Positions 57,157 to 64,000 of a stretch of DNA of 64,000 bases are shown piece after piece. The position numbers were made by a program, and so were the translations under genes. The notes under the pieces are model-generated. The model was not told the DNA's origin. It searched no databases and saw nothing but the letters and a program-made list of their open reading frames with translations. This DNA is from Cyanosarcina radialis HA8281-LM2 (GTDB lineage: Bacteria; Cyanobacteriota; Cyanobacteriia; Cyanobacteriales; CCAP-1448). The stretch covers positions 124,001 to 188,000 of the forward strand of contig JAHHHA010000007.1 of the NCBI GenBank assembly GCA_019359615.1, in the 5' to 3' direction. Numbering within the stretch: the stretch's first letter is position 1; each line of letters opens with the position of its first letter.

Positions 57157-57666
57157 ATGGCCATTACTAGCGATGTTAAGTTAGGAGCAAACGTCAAGAT
57201 ATTTCAACCAGATTTAGTCAATATTTATGGTTGCGAAATTGACGAAGATACCAAAGTTGGAGCATTTGTAGAGATTCAAAAAGGTACGAGTATTGGCAAA
57301 CGATGCAAAATTTCTTCTCACAGCTTTTTGTGCGAAGGGGTGACGATCGAAGATGAAGTGTTTGTCGGTCACGGGGTCATGTTCACCAACGATCTTTACC
57401 CGCAAGCTACTAATGAAGACGGCAGCTTGCAAACCGAAGCCGACTGGCAAGTAGTAAAAACTTTGGTCAAACGGGGGGCATCGATCGGCAGTAATGCCAC
57501 GATTTTACCGGGAATAACTATCGGCAACCGAGCCACGATCGGCGCGGGAGCCGTGGTTACTAAAGACGTACCAGATTATGCAATTGTCGTCGGAGTTCCG
57601 GCGCGAGTAGTCGGCGATGTTCGCGATCGCCGTTTAGTTTCAGCAGCAGCAAATAACCACCAATAA
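57157..57666 (+). CDS. Left-handed beta-helix N-acetyltransferase (WlbB/WbpD-like)
   Basis: The 169-residue protein is made of hexapeptide repeats (VKLGANVKIFQ, TKVGAFVEI, TSIGKRCKI and so on). The loop VFVGHGVMFTNDLYPQATNE with catalytic Asn/Asp-like residues matches WlbB/WbpD acetyltransferases, which acetylate the 3-amino group of UDP-2,3-diaminosugars with acetyl-CoA, and also QdtC-type enzymes. It sits directly before the dehydrogenase and aminotransferase of the same pathway, which supports that role. The acceptor itself is inferred. Confidence 0.88.
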   Translation: MAITSDVKLGANVKIFQPDLVNIYGCEIDEDTKVGAFVEIQKGTSIGKRCKISSHSFLCEGVTIEDEVFVGHGVMFTNDLYPQATNEDGSLQTEADWQVVKTLVKRGASIGSNATILPGITIGNRATIGAGAVVTKDVPDYAIVVGVPARVVGDVRDRRLVSAAANNHQ

Positions 57667-57698
57667 ATCGTTCTTAATTAGCGAGCTAATAAAAAGTT

Positions 57699-58739
57699 AT
57701 GGGCAACATTAATATCGGTGTCATCGGTTACGGCTATTGGGGTCCGAATCTAGTCAGAAACTTTATGGAACTTCCGGATGCTGAGGTGAAAATGGTCAGC
57801 GATTTCCGCTCGGAATTGCTAGCCAAAGCCCAAGCCAGATATCCCACCATTCAGGTGACAACTAATTGTCAAGATATCTTCAATAATCCCGAAATCCATG
57901 CCGTAGCGATCGCGACTCCGGTTTCTTCTCACTTCGACCTCGCTTTGGCCGCCTTGCAAGCTGGCAAGCACGTCATGGTAGAAAAGCCGATGGCAGTCTC
58001 TTCCGAACAAGGTCAAAGGCTGATCGACGAGGCCGAGCGCCGCCAGCTAATCTTGATGGTCGATCATACCTTCGTCTATACGGGTGCCGTCCGCAAAATG
58101 CGCGATTTGGTGGTCAATAAGACGATTGGGGATATTTACTACTACGATTCGGTGCGGGTCAATCTGGGTTTATTCCAGCACGATGTCAACGTCATTTGGG
58201 ATCTAGCCGTCCACGACCTGTCGATTATGGATTACGTGCTGCCCTCTCAGCCTTATGCGGTGTCGGCAACCGGGATGAGTCACGTAGCTGGAAAAGTAGA
58301 AAATCTCGCCTACTTGACCTTGTTTTTTGAAGATAACTTAATGGCTCATATCAACGTCAACTGGCTGGCCCCAGTGAAGGTGCGCCGCACTATGATCGGC
58401 GGCAGCCAGCGGATGATCGTCTACGATGACTTAGAACCGAGCGAAAAAATCAAGGTGTACGACAAGGGCATTACCCTCAACGGCAATGCTAATTCTGAAA
58501 ATATGTATCAGATGTCGATCGGCTACCGCGCTGGCGATATGTGGGCACCTTATTTGGAAGTAACCGAAGCCCTGCGGGCGGAAGGAGCGCACTTTGTCGA
58601 TTGTATTAGAACTGGCGATCGCCCGATTACCGACGGCCATGCCGGATTGCGGGTATTGAGAATTCTAGAAGCGGCCACTGAGTCGATGAAGCAGCACGGT
58701 AAACTAGTCAAACTAAATTTAGCAGAGGTAGCAGCGTGA
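57699..58739 (+). CDS. Gfo/Idh/MocA family sugar dehydrogenase (WlbA/WbpB-like)
   Basis: The 346-residue protein begins with the NAD-binding GVIGYGYWGPNLVRNFMELP at residues 7-26, then HVMVEKPMAVSSEQGQRLID with the catalytic Lys near residue 98, and DLAVHDLSIMDYVL with the catalytic His. In WlbA/WbpB this enzyme oxidises C3 of a UDP-N-acetylamino sugar (UDP-GlcNAcA, or UDP-GlcNAc in the related GnnA), preparing it for transamination by the next gene. Some members re-oxidise their NADH with 2-oxoglutarate. It overlaps the aminotransferase by 4 bases. Confidence 0.9.
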   Translation: MGNINIGVIGYGYWGPNLVRNFMELPDAEVKMVSDFRSELLAKAQARYPTIQVTTNCQDIFNNPEIHAVAIATPVSSHFDLALAALQAGKHVMVEKPMAVSSEQGQRLIDEAERRQLILMVDHTFVYTGAVRKMRDLVVNKTIGDIYYYDSVRVNLGLFQHDVNVIWDLAVHDLSIMDYVLPSQPYAVSATGMSHVAGKVENLAYLTLFFEDNLMAHINVNWLAPVKVRRTMIGGSQRMIVYDDLEPSEKIKVYDKGITLNGNANSENMYQMSIGYRAGDMWAPYLEVTEALRAEGAHFVDCIRTGDRPITDGHAGLRVLRILEAATESMKQHGKLVKLNLAEVAA

Positions 58740-59845
58740 TTCCATTTGTAGATCTCAAAGCTCAATATTTGAGTATTAAAGAAGAAATCGATCCCGCCGT
58801 CATCAACGTTTTAGAAAGTACCCAATTCGTTTTGGGCAGCGAGGTGACAGCGTTCGAGCAAGAATTTGCTGACTATTGCCAAGCGAATGAGGCCATTGCC
58901 GTCAATACGGGAACTAGCGCCCTGCATTTAGCATTACTAGCAGCGGGGATAGGTCCTGGCGACGAAGTAATTACGGTTCCTTTTACCTTTGTGGCTACCG
59001 TCGCGGCCATTTGTTACACCGGAGCTACCCCTGTTTTCGTCGATATCGATCCGGTTTCCTACACGATGGATGCGACCCAAATCGAACAGGCCATCACTCC
59101 TAAAACTAAAGCGATTCTCCCAGTCCATTTATACGGTCAACCTGCCGATATGGAGCCGATTTTAGAGATCGCTCGCCGCCACGGTTTGGTTGTCATTGAA
59201 GATGCGGCTCAAGCTCATCGGGCCGAGTATAAGGGCCAGCGGGTCGGCAGTATTGGCGACATCGGCTGTTTCAGTTTCTATCCCGGCAAGAACTTAGGAG
59301 CTTATGGAGAAGGTGGCGCGGTCGTCACCAGCAATCCCGAATATGCCAAGACGATGCGGATGCTGCGAGACTGGGGGCAAGAACGCCGATACCATCACGT
59401 CCTCAAAGGCTATAACTACCGGATGGATGGGGTACAAGGGGCAATTTTGCGGGTGAAGTTGCGTCATTTAGATAAGTGGACGGAAGCCCGCCGCAGCCAC
59501 GCCGCGCAGTACGACAAACTGTTAGCCGATTCGGGGGTCAAAACTCCCACCGCCATGCCGTACAGCCATCACGTTTACCACGTCTACCCCGTGCGCTTGT
59601 CAAATCGGGAGGCCATCCAACAGCAGCTAAACGAACGGGGCATCCAAACAGGCATTCACTACCCGATTCCCGTACACTTGCAAGTTGCTTATGCCGATTT
59701 AGGCTATAAAGCCGGAGATTTTCCCCAGTCGGAACTAGCCGCTGCGGAAGTGCTGTCGTTGCCGATGTATCCAGAACTAACGCCAACGCAAGTTAGCACC
59801 GTGGCCGAAGGCCTTCAGAGCGTGCTTCAGGGAGTAAAGGTTTAA
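58736..59845 (+). CDS. DegT/DnrJ/EryC1 family sugar aminotransferase (WlbC/WbpE-like)
   Basis: The 369-residue PLP enzyme has the cofactor site TGTSALHLALLAAGIGPGDE near residue 60, VIEDAAQAHRAEYKG, and the PLP lysine in FSFYPGKNLGAYGEGGAVVT near residue 186. It transfers an amino group, normally from glutamate, to the keto-sugar made by the preceding dehydrogenase. It starts with GTG at 58736, overlapping the dehydrogenase stop, and its own stop overlaps the next start (TAATG at 59843-59847), so the three are translationally coupled. Confidence 0.93.
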   Translation: MIPFVDLKAQYLSIKEEIDPAVINVLESTQFVLGSEVTAFEQEFADYCQANEAIAVNTGTSALHLALLAAGIGPGDEVITVPFTFVATVAAICYTGATPVFVDIDPVSYTMDATQIEQAITPKTKAILPVHLYGQPADMEPILEIARRHGLVVIEDAAQAHRAEYKGQRVGSIGDIGCFSFYPGKNLGAYGEGGAVVTSNPEYAKTMRMLRDWGQERRYHHVLKGYNYRMDGVQGAILRVKLRHLDKWTEARRSHAAQYDKLLADSGVKTPTAMPYSHHVYHVYPVRLSNREAIQQQLNERGIQTGIHYPIPVHLQVAYADLGYKAGDFPQSELAAAEVLSLPMYPELTPTQVSTVAEGLQSVLQGVKV

Positions 59846-60843
59846 TGAGCGATCCCCGTCCTGGTTTAAATCCTCGGCGACTGGTTAATCTGATGCGTCA
59901 GACGATCGCAGAATGCGATTTGCAACTGCAAAATGCGATCGTCTTGACGGAAGCAGCGACTGGAGCTTATGCGGTTACGCCCGTAGTAGCAGCCCTCGCC
60001 GGAGCCGAGAAGGTCTTCGCCCTGACTCGAAATAGCCGTTACGGCACGATCGAGGAGGTACAAGCTCTGACGCGGCATTTGGCCGAACTTGCTGGCGTGA
60101 GCGATCGCATCGCCTGGATCGACGAGAAAACACCAGATATCGTCAGTCAAGCTGACATCATCACTAACAGCGGCCACCTGCGGCCGCTGGATGCCGAAAC
60201 TATTGGGTGGATGAAACCCAATGCCGTCATCGGCTTGATGTACGAGGCTTGGGAGTTTAGACCGGAGGATCTAGACCTCAATGCTTGCCGCCAGCGAGGG
60301 ATTCAGGTGGTAGGGGTGAACGAACGGCATCCCGCCGTAGACGTGTTTTCCTTTTTGGGAATCATGGCGGTCAAACTATTACTGGATGCCGGAATTGCCG
60401 TTTACAAGAGTAACGTGTTGTTGCTGTGCGATAACCCTTTTCGATCGTTTATCGAGCGAGGTTTATTGCAGGCTGGCGCTAGCGTCGATACCGTCGATCT
60501 ACTGGCCGTCGCGCCGAGCGATCGAGCCTACGATGCCATTTTAGTAGCCCTGCAACCGCAAGCGGAGCCAGTCTTATCGGCTACAGATACAGAAGCAATA
60601 GCGAAGAAGTGGCCGGGCGCTTTGGTGGCTCAGTATTGGGGAGACATCGATCGACCCAGTTTATTAGCTCAAAACATCCCGATCTGCCCGGAAATCGAGC
60701 CGAAATCGGGACATATGGGAATTCTGCCTTCAGGAGTAGGACCGGAACCAATTATCCGCCTGCAAACCGGAGGACTGAAAGCGGCCGAAGCGATTTGGCG
60801 GCAATCCACAGGCGCAGCCATGGAATTCGTGCAATTGCTGTAA
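59845..60843 (+). CDS. Uncharacterised two-lobed Rossmann-like protein
   Basis: I do not recognise the family. The 332-residue protein looks like two alpha/beta lobes: residues 25-140 with IVLTEAATGAYAVTPVVAAL (a glycine-rich loop after a strand), VFALTRNSRYG and ADIITNSGHLRPLDAETIGW; and residues 185-300 with NVLLLCDNPFRSFIERGLLQ and YDAILVALQPQAE. The arrangement recalls 2-hydroxyacid or amino-acid dehydrogenases. It is translationally coupled to the sugar aminotransferase (TAATG) and followed after 13 bp by the formyltransferase, so a role in the same sugar pathway is very likely. Confidence 0.6.
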   Translation: MSDPRPGLNPRRLVNLMRQTIAECDLQLQNAIVLTEAATGAYAVTPVVAALAGAEKVFALTRNSRYGTIEEVQALTRHLAELAGVSDRIAWIDEKTPDIVSQADIITNSGHLRPLDAETIGWMKPNAVIGLMYEAWEFRPEDLDLNACRQRGIQVVGVNERHPAVDVFSFLGIMAVKLLLDAGIAVYKSNVLLLCDNPFRSFIERGLLQAGASVDTVDLLAVAPSDRAYDAILVALQPQAEPVLSATDTEAIAKKWPGALVAQYWGDIDRPSLLAQNIPICPEIEPKSGHMGILPSGVGPEPIIRLQTGGLKAAEAIWRQSTGAAMEFVQLL

Positions 60844-60856
60844 AGGAAGGTGGGAA

Positions 60857-61822
60857 ATGGCAAATGTATTGCTAATCGGAATGGGAACGACCACTTTCAG
60901 TGCTTTGCAATCTTTGCTCGATCGTGTCAACGTGCAAGGCGTGGTGAGAAATGTTGATGACGATCCAGTAGTCACTCTGGCGCGGGAAGCAGGGATTCCC
61001 ATATTCAACGCTACCTCAATGCCAGAGATTAAATCCCTGGTTTCAAAACTGCAACCGGATTGCGTGGTGGTTTCTTCTTACGATCGAATCTTGCCGCCAG
61101 ATTTAATCGAATTGTCTGAATTTATCAACGTCCATTATTCCCCTCTGCCCCATTATCGCGGTCGTGCTAACGTCAATTGGGCAATTATTAACGACGAACC
61201 TTGTGCGGCGATCTCGATTCATAAAATTTCTCCAGGGCTAGACGATGGCAACATCTTGTTTCAACGACTGATTCCGATCGATTATGCAGATACGGTGGCT
61301 ACTGTTTATGACAAATTGAACGCCATTCAACAGCAGTATCTAGGAGAATTAGTCGTTAAAGTAGCGAACGGCTACGAAGGTAAGCCCCAAAACCAAGCGG
61401 AGGCTGACTATTGTTGTACTCGCCTGCCACAAGATGGGGAAATAAATTGGTCGGATAGCACTAGAAGGATCGATCGCTTTATTAGAGCTTTAGTCTTTCC
61501 TTTTCCTGGCGCTTACACTTACTTTCAAGGTAAAAAGCTATTAATTTGGCAAGCCCAGCCGCTCAAAGATCCGCCAGTATATAAAGGTCGGATTCCCGGT
61601 CGAGTTGTCGGTCGATCGAAAACGGAAGGTTATGTAGACGTGCTTACAGGTGATGGGGTTATCAGACTTTTAGAGGTGCAATTGCCTGGAGAGGAAAGGA
61701 CACCTCCAGCCCAGGTAATTAAGTCGATTAAAAGCACTTTAGGCTTGCAGGTGTCTGAGTTGCTGAATCGCATCGAAATTCTCGAACGACAAATTACCGA
61801 ACTCAAAGAAAATGTCAAATAG
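60857..61822 (+). CDS. Sugar N-formyltransferase-like protein
   Basis: The 321-residue protein has the fold of 10-formyltetrahydrofolate-dependent transferases (Met-tRNA formyltransferase, ArnA, sugar N-formyltransferases). The catalytic triad is visible: Asn and His in INVHYSPLPHYRGRANVNW (near residues 90 and 92) and Asp in SPGLDDGNILFQ (near residue 128). A C-terminal domain (from about 205) and a short final coiled coil follow. Coupled with the aminotransferase operon, it would formylate an amino group on the nucleotide sugar. Its presence beside an acetyltransferase suggests two different acyl groups or two amino positions. Confidence 0.85.
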   Translation: MANVLLIGMGTTTFSALQSLLDRVNVQGVVRNVDDDPVVTLAREAGIPIFNATSMPEIKSLVSKLQPDCVVVSSYDRILPPDLIELSEFINVHYSPLPHYRGRANVNWAIINDEPCAAISIHKISPGLDDGNILFQRLIPIDYADTVATVYDKLNAIQQQYLGELVVKVANGYEGKPQNQAEADYCCTRLPQDGEINWSDSTRRIDRFIRALVFPFPGAYTYFQGKKLLIWQAQPLKDPPVYKGRIPGRVVGRSKTEGYVDVLTGDGVIRLLEVQLPGEERTPPAQVIKSIKSTLGLQVSELLNRIEILERQITELKENVK

Positions 61823-62358
61823 TTGCAAACCGACTCCTTCCGGCTCCCCTTTCCTACCCCCCTGTGTCCCCCTTTGGTAAGGGGGGAGTTGGGAGAGGGG
61901 TCGGGCGCTGCCCTGAAGCTCTGCCGAAGGGGGTGAGGGCAGCAATTGTTGGGGGATACAATGCTTTTTTGACCACAGATGGACACAGATAAACACAGAT
62001 GAAATTGATGAGTTATCGGGTTTGAAAAGAGGTCTATTAGGCCTATGGCAAAAATCTAAATTTTAGATTGAGAACGCAGATAAACGCAGATGCTTTTGAT
62101 AAGTTATCGACTTCTGCAAGAGACGAGGATGATAGCTAGTGCATCGCGGTGGAAATAAACCTACCATAACAAATCGCTCGAAAGCTGATGGCATCAACCT
62201 TTTGACTTTTGACTTCCTCGCAGCGGTACTAGCCTCTTGCAGAAGAGCTTCACTAACGCTCTTATAACCAAGGATGAAAATAGATTTTCCAGACAGGTCT
62301 ATTGTAAAAGGGGACATCCGCGATCGCCAAATTAACTCCGTATAGCCCTGGAGATCCC
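61823..62358. repeat. Repeat-filled gap within the polysaccharide locus
   Basis: No gene is seen in 536 bases. From 61848 to 61941 there is a CCCCCTTTGG...GGGGGGAGTTGGGAGAGG hairpin block of the CTCTCCC type. Two ACAGAT-type copies follow (61972-62040 and 62071-62124), then TTTTAGATTG and AGAAGAGC words. A promoter for the glycosyltransferase at 62359 is expected in 62250-62350. Confidence 0.65.
61972..62124. repeat. ACAGAT-type dispersed repeat, copies B and C
   Basis: Copy B starts ACCACAGATGGACACAGATA and continues through GATGAGTTATCGGGTTTGAA. Copy C starts GAACGCAGATAAACGCAGAT and continues through GATAAGTTATCGACTTCTGC. Both share the layout of copy A at 12994. They lie 30 bases apart in the same direction. 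Confidence 0.7.
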
Positions 62359-64000
62359 ATGAATCAAAATATCAATAACATGGAAAAAGTTGGTAAGCCA
62401 AAATTAGTATTTTTTCAATGGAAACACGAGCGGCTACCCAAATTTTTGCTCTTGCATATGCAGCAACACGTTAAGTGTTTATCAGAGTTTTTTGATGTAA
62501 TTTTAATTAATGAAGATTGCGATTATCAGCAGATTTGCGATCTATATCAGCCAGATTTAGCCTTATTTGAAAGCGGCTACAGATCTTCGATTTCCCAGAG
62601 ACTAAAGATTACCAACACCTCAACTCATCCACAAATACCTAAATTAGGATTTCATAATGCAGATGCTTGGTGCGATTGGCGCACGGGCTTTCTCTCTGAT
62701 ATGGAGCATTGGGGTATAGAAACCTTTTTTTCTATCTGCACTACTACGCCTGAACACACGCCAGAGATAGCAGAAAATATGTTTGTTTGGCCGAATTTTA
62801 TCGATGCTGATGTGTATCGAGATTACGGCGAATCGAAAGTCGTAGAAGTGCTGATTAATGGCTGTGTCAATTTATTATATCCTTGGCGAGAAAAGATATT
62901 TAATATTCTGACTGACCGCTATCCATCTTTGGTTTTTCAGCACTCAGGGTATGACAGTTCTTCCTCACAAATGATTTACGGCGAGCAGTATGCCCGCACG
63001 CTCAATGCCAGTTTTTTTGTCCCAGCGTGCGGTACGGTAGCCAAGGATGTGGTTCGCAAACACTTTGAAATCCCAGGATCTAGATCCTGCCTGATTGCAG
63101 AAAAAACCCCATCTGTTGAAGCCGCTGGCTTCGTCGATATGCAAAATTGTGTCTTTGCTGATGAAAGCGACATCTTGGATAAGCTAGATTACTTGTTTAA
63201 AAATCCAGACGAGCTAGCACGCATTACTGATAGCGGATATCAACTAGTTCACTCTCAACATACATTAAAACAGAGAGATCAAATTTTGCAGTGGTTTAAT
63301 CTTCATAAGCATCTTAAACCCAATCAAAAGATCGTGCAAACAAACCCTTTTGGAGATCTTACCGTTGTCGATAAATCGTCAGGGATTGAAAGCTCGCATA
63401 TAATCTGTAACGGAGCACATCTCGTTGCTCTACGCCAGGGAGATGAGAAACTCTGGGCTGAGAAATATGATGAAGCAGAAAGTTTGTATCTCAAATGCCT
63501 GAACTACATCCACTGGATGCGAGAACCAAAACTGAAACTAGCCCTGTGCAGTTTATATAAAGGTACCCCAAAAAGATCGCTAGAACTGCTGGTAGAACTA
63601 GTTAATGTTGACTTGATGCACTCTCAAGTCTTAGATCCAGATCCAATAGAATGGGCTTATTTAATTATTTCTCTTCTGTGTCAAGGAAAGCTAAATGAGG
63701 CCATCATCCGTGCCGAGCAATTTCCTTTACTTTGTCATCCCGAACTAGAACGCACTCGTTGGGTGGTTAACGTTTTGCAAAACAAAAGAGATATTATTCC
63801 TCCATCAGCAGAGCGATCGCCAAAATCACGCCGCAGCGTTCACCAAATGCCTAGCCTCAACTTGGCTGATTGGGTCGATCGTCTCGCGATCGTGCTGCGA
63901 TCGTGCCAACAGTTGAAGCTGGCAGAACAGTTGCATGGTTTATCTATTCGAGGAGACGAAGTAATAGAAACCCCAAAAATAAACTCTAATAATGTTACCG
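62359..64000 (+). CDS. CgeB-like glycosyltransferase with helical extension, 3' end beyond window
   Basis: An ATG at 62359 opens a frame of at least 547 residues that runs off the window. After MNQNINNMEKVGKPKLVFFQ comes a GT-B type glycosyltransferase: residues 20-170 (acceptor lobe), then FVWPNFIDADVYRDYGESK, VEVLINGCVNLLYPWREKIF, and the donor lobe with ASFFVPACGTVAKDVVRKHF, KTPSVEAAGFVDMQNCVFAD and NPDELARITDSGYQLVHSQH. This matches the Glyco_trans_1_2/CgeB group. From about residue 375 helices of TPR character follow (WAEKYDEAESLYLKCLNYIH, then SLYKGTPKRSLELLVELV). It probably assembles the exported glycan. Confidence 0.8.
   Translation, partial: MNQNINNMEKVGKPKLVFFQWKHERLPKFLLLHMQQHVKCLSEFFDVILINEDCDYQQICDLYQPDLALFESGYRSSISQRLKITNTSTHPQIPKLGFHNADAWCDWRTGFLSDMEHWGIETFFSICTTTPEHTPEIAENMFVWPNFIDADVYRDYGESKVVEVLINGCVNLLYPWREKIFNILTDRYPSLVFQHSGYDSSSSQMIYGEQYARTLNASFFVPACGTVAKDVVRKHFEIPGSRSCLIAEKTPSVEAAGFVDMQNCVFADESDILDKLDYLFKNPDELARITDSGYQLVHSQHTLKQRDQILQWFNLHKHLKPNQKIVQTNPFGDLTVVDKSSGIESSHIICNGAHLVALRQGDEKLWAEKYDEAESLYLKCLNYIHWMREPKLKLALCSLYKGTPKRSLELLVELVNVDLMHSQVLDPDPIEWAYLIISLLCQGKLNEAIIRAEQFPLLCHPELERTRWVVNVLQNKRDIIPPSAERSPKSRRSVHQMPSLNLADWVDRLAIVLRSCQQLKLAEQLHGLSIRGDEVIETPKINSNNVT

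Overview
This is cyanobacterial chromosome. The evidence is photosystem II psbK, the allophycocyanin core genes apcE, apcA, apcB and apcC, a light-dependent protochlorophyllide reductase, an NblB-type HEAT protein, two-carbon-free tetrapyrrole synthesis through hemL, and very frequent GCGATCGC (HIP1-like) and GATCG words. ApcE has four linker repeats, as in species with five-cylinder phycobilisome cores. The many short tandem repeats, dispersed palindromes, Uma2 proteins and eukaryotic-type kinases fit a filamentous or otherwise large-genome cyanobacterium; the genus cannot be read from the sequence.

Layout. 1-4.3 kb: the str operon on the minus strand (rpsL, rpsG, fusA, tuf, with tuf cut by the window edge). 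4.5-10 kb: psbK, a small membrane protein, a pair of half-size Gdt1/UPF0016 transporters, a Cys-cluster protein, a decayed IS982-family element with both terminal inverted repeats, a nucleoside deoxyribosyltransferase, a Ser/Thr kinase with a pilin-like tail and an orphan YefM-type antitoxin. 10-22 kb: murA, tRNA-Leu(CAG), an rRNA/tRNA 2'-O-methyltransferase, a PIG-L deacetylase, CYP120-like P450, nblB-like gene, CPA1 antiporter, a lipoprotein/TrkA pair, leuA and a LabA-like NYN protein. 22-34.5 kb: a 1.1-kb gene-poor gap, sulfurtransferase, 6-phosphogluconolactonase, two FHA proteins, a Uma2 protein, lipase-like hydrolase, cobI, a TonB-like protein, topA and hisIE. 34.6-39 kb: a tnpB-only IS200/IS605-type element, hemL and small Uma2-associated genes. 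39-44.4 kb: apcC, apcB, apcA and apcE on the minus strand. 45-53.4 kb: a Uma2 pseudogene, methyltransferase, kinase-SUMF1 fusion, acetyltransferase, purB, glycosyltransferase and por.

53.6-64 kb is the most coherent accessory block: a plus-strand run of L-2-hydroxyglutarate oxidase, Wzm/Wzt-type ABC exporter, left-handed beta-helix acetyltransferase, Gfo/Idh/MocA sugar dehydrogenase, DegT-type sugar aminotransferase, an unrecognised two-lobed Rossmann-like protein, a sugar N-formyltransferase-like enzyme and, after a repeat-filled gap, a glycosyltransferase that runs off the window. Together they look like synthesis of an acylated amino-sugar (acetylated or formylated) and its export in a surface polysaccharide. 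The 2-hydroxyglutarate oxidase at its head suggests a link to 2-oxoglutarate-dependent cofactor recycling by the sugar dehydrogenase; this is inference.

Intergenic DNA is crowded with repeats: period-7 and period-8 tandem arrays at about twenty places, a 28-40 nt palindrome family, a CTCTCCC/GGGAGAG hairpin family, and a family of about 70 bp built on ACAGAT words. Several of these supply stop codons or terminal codons to neighbouring genes.
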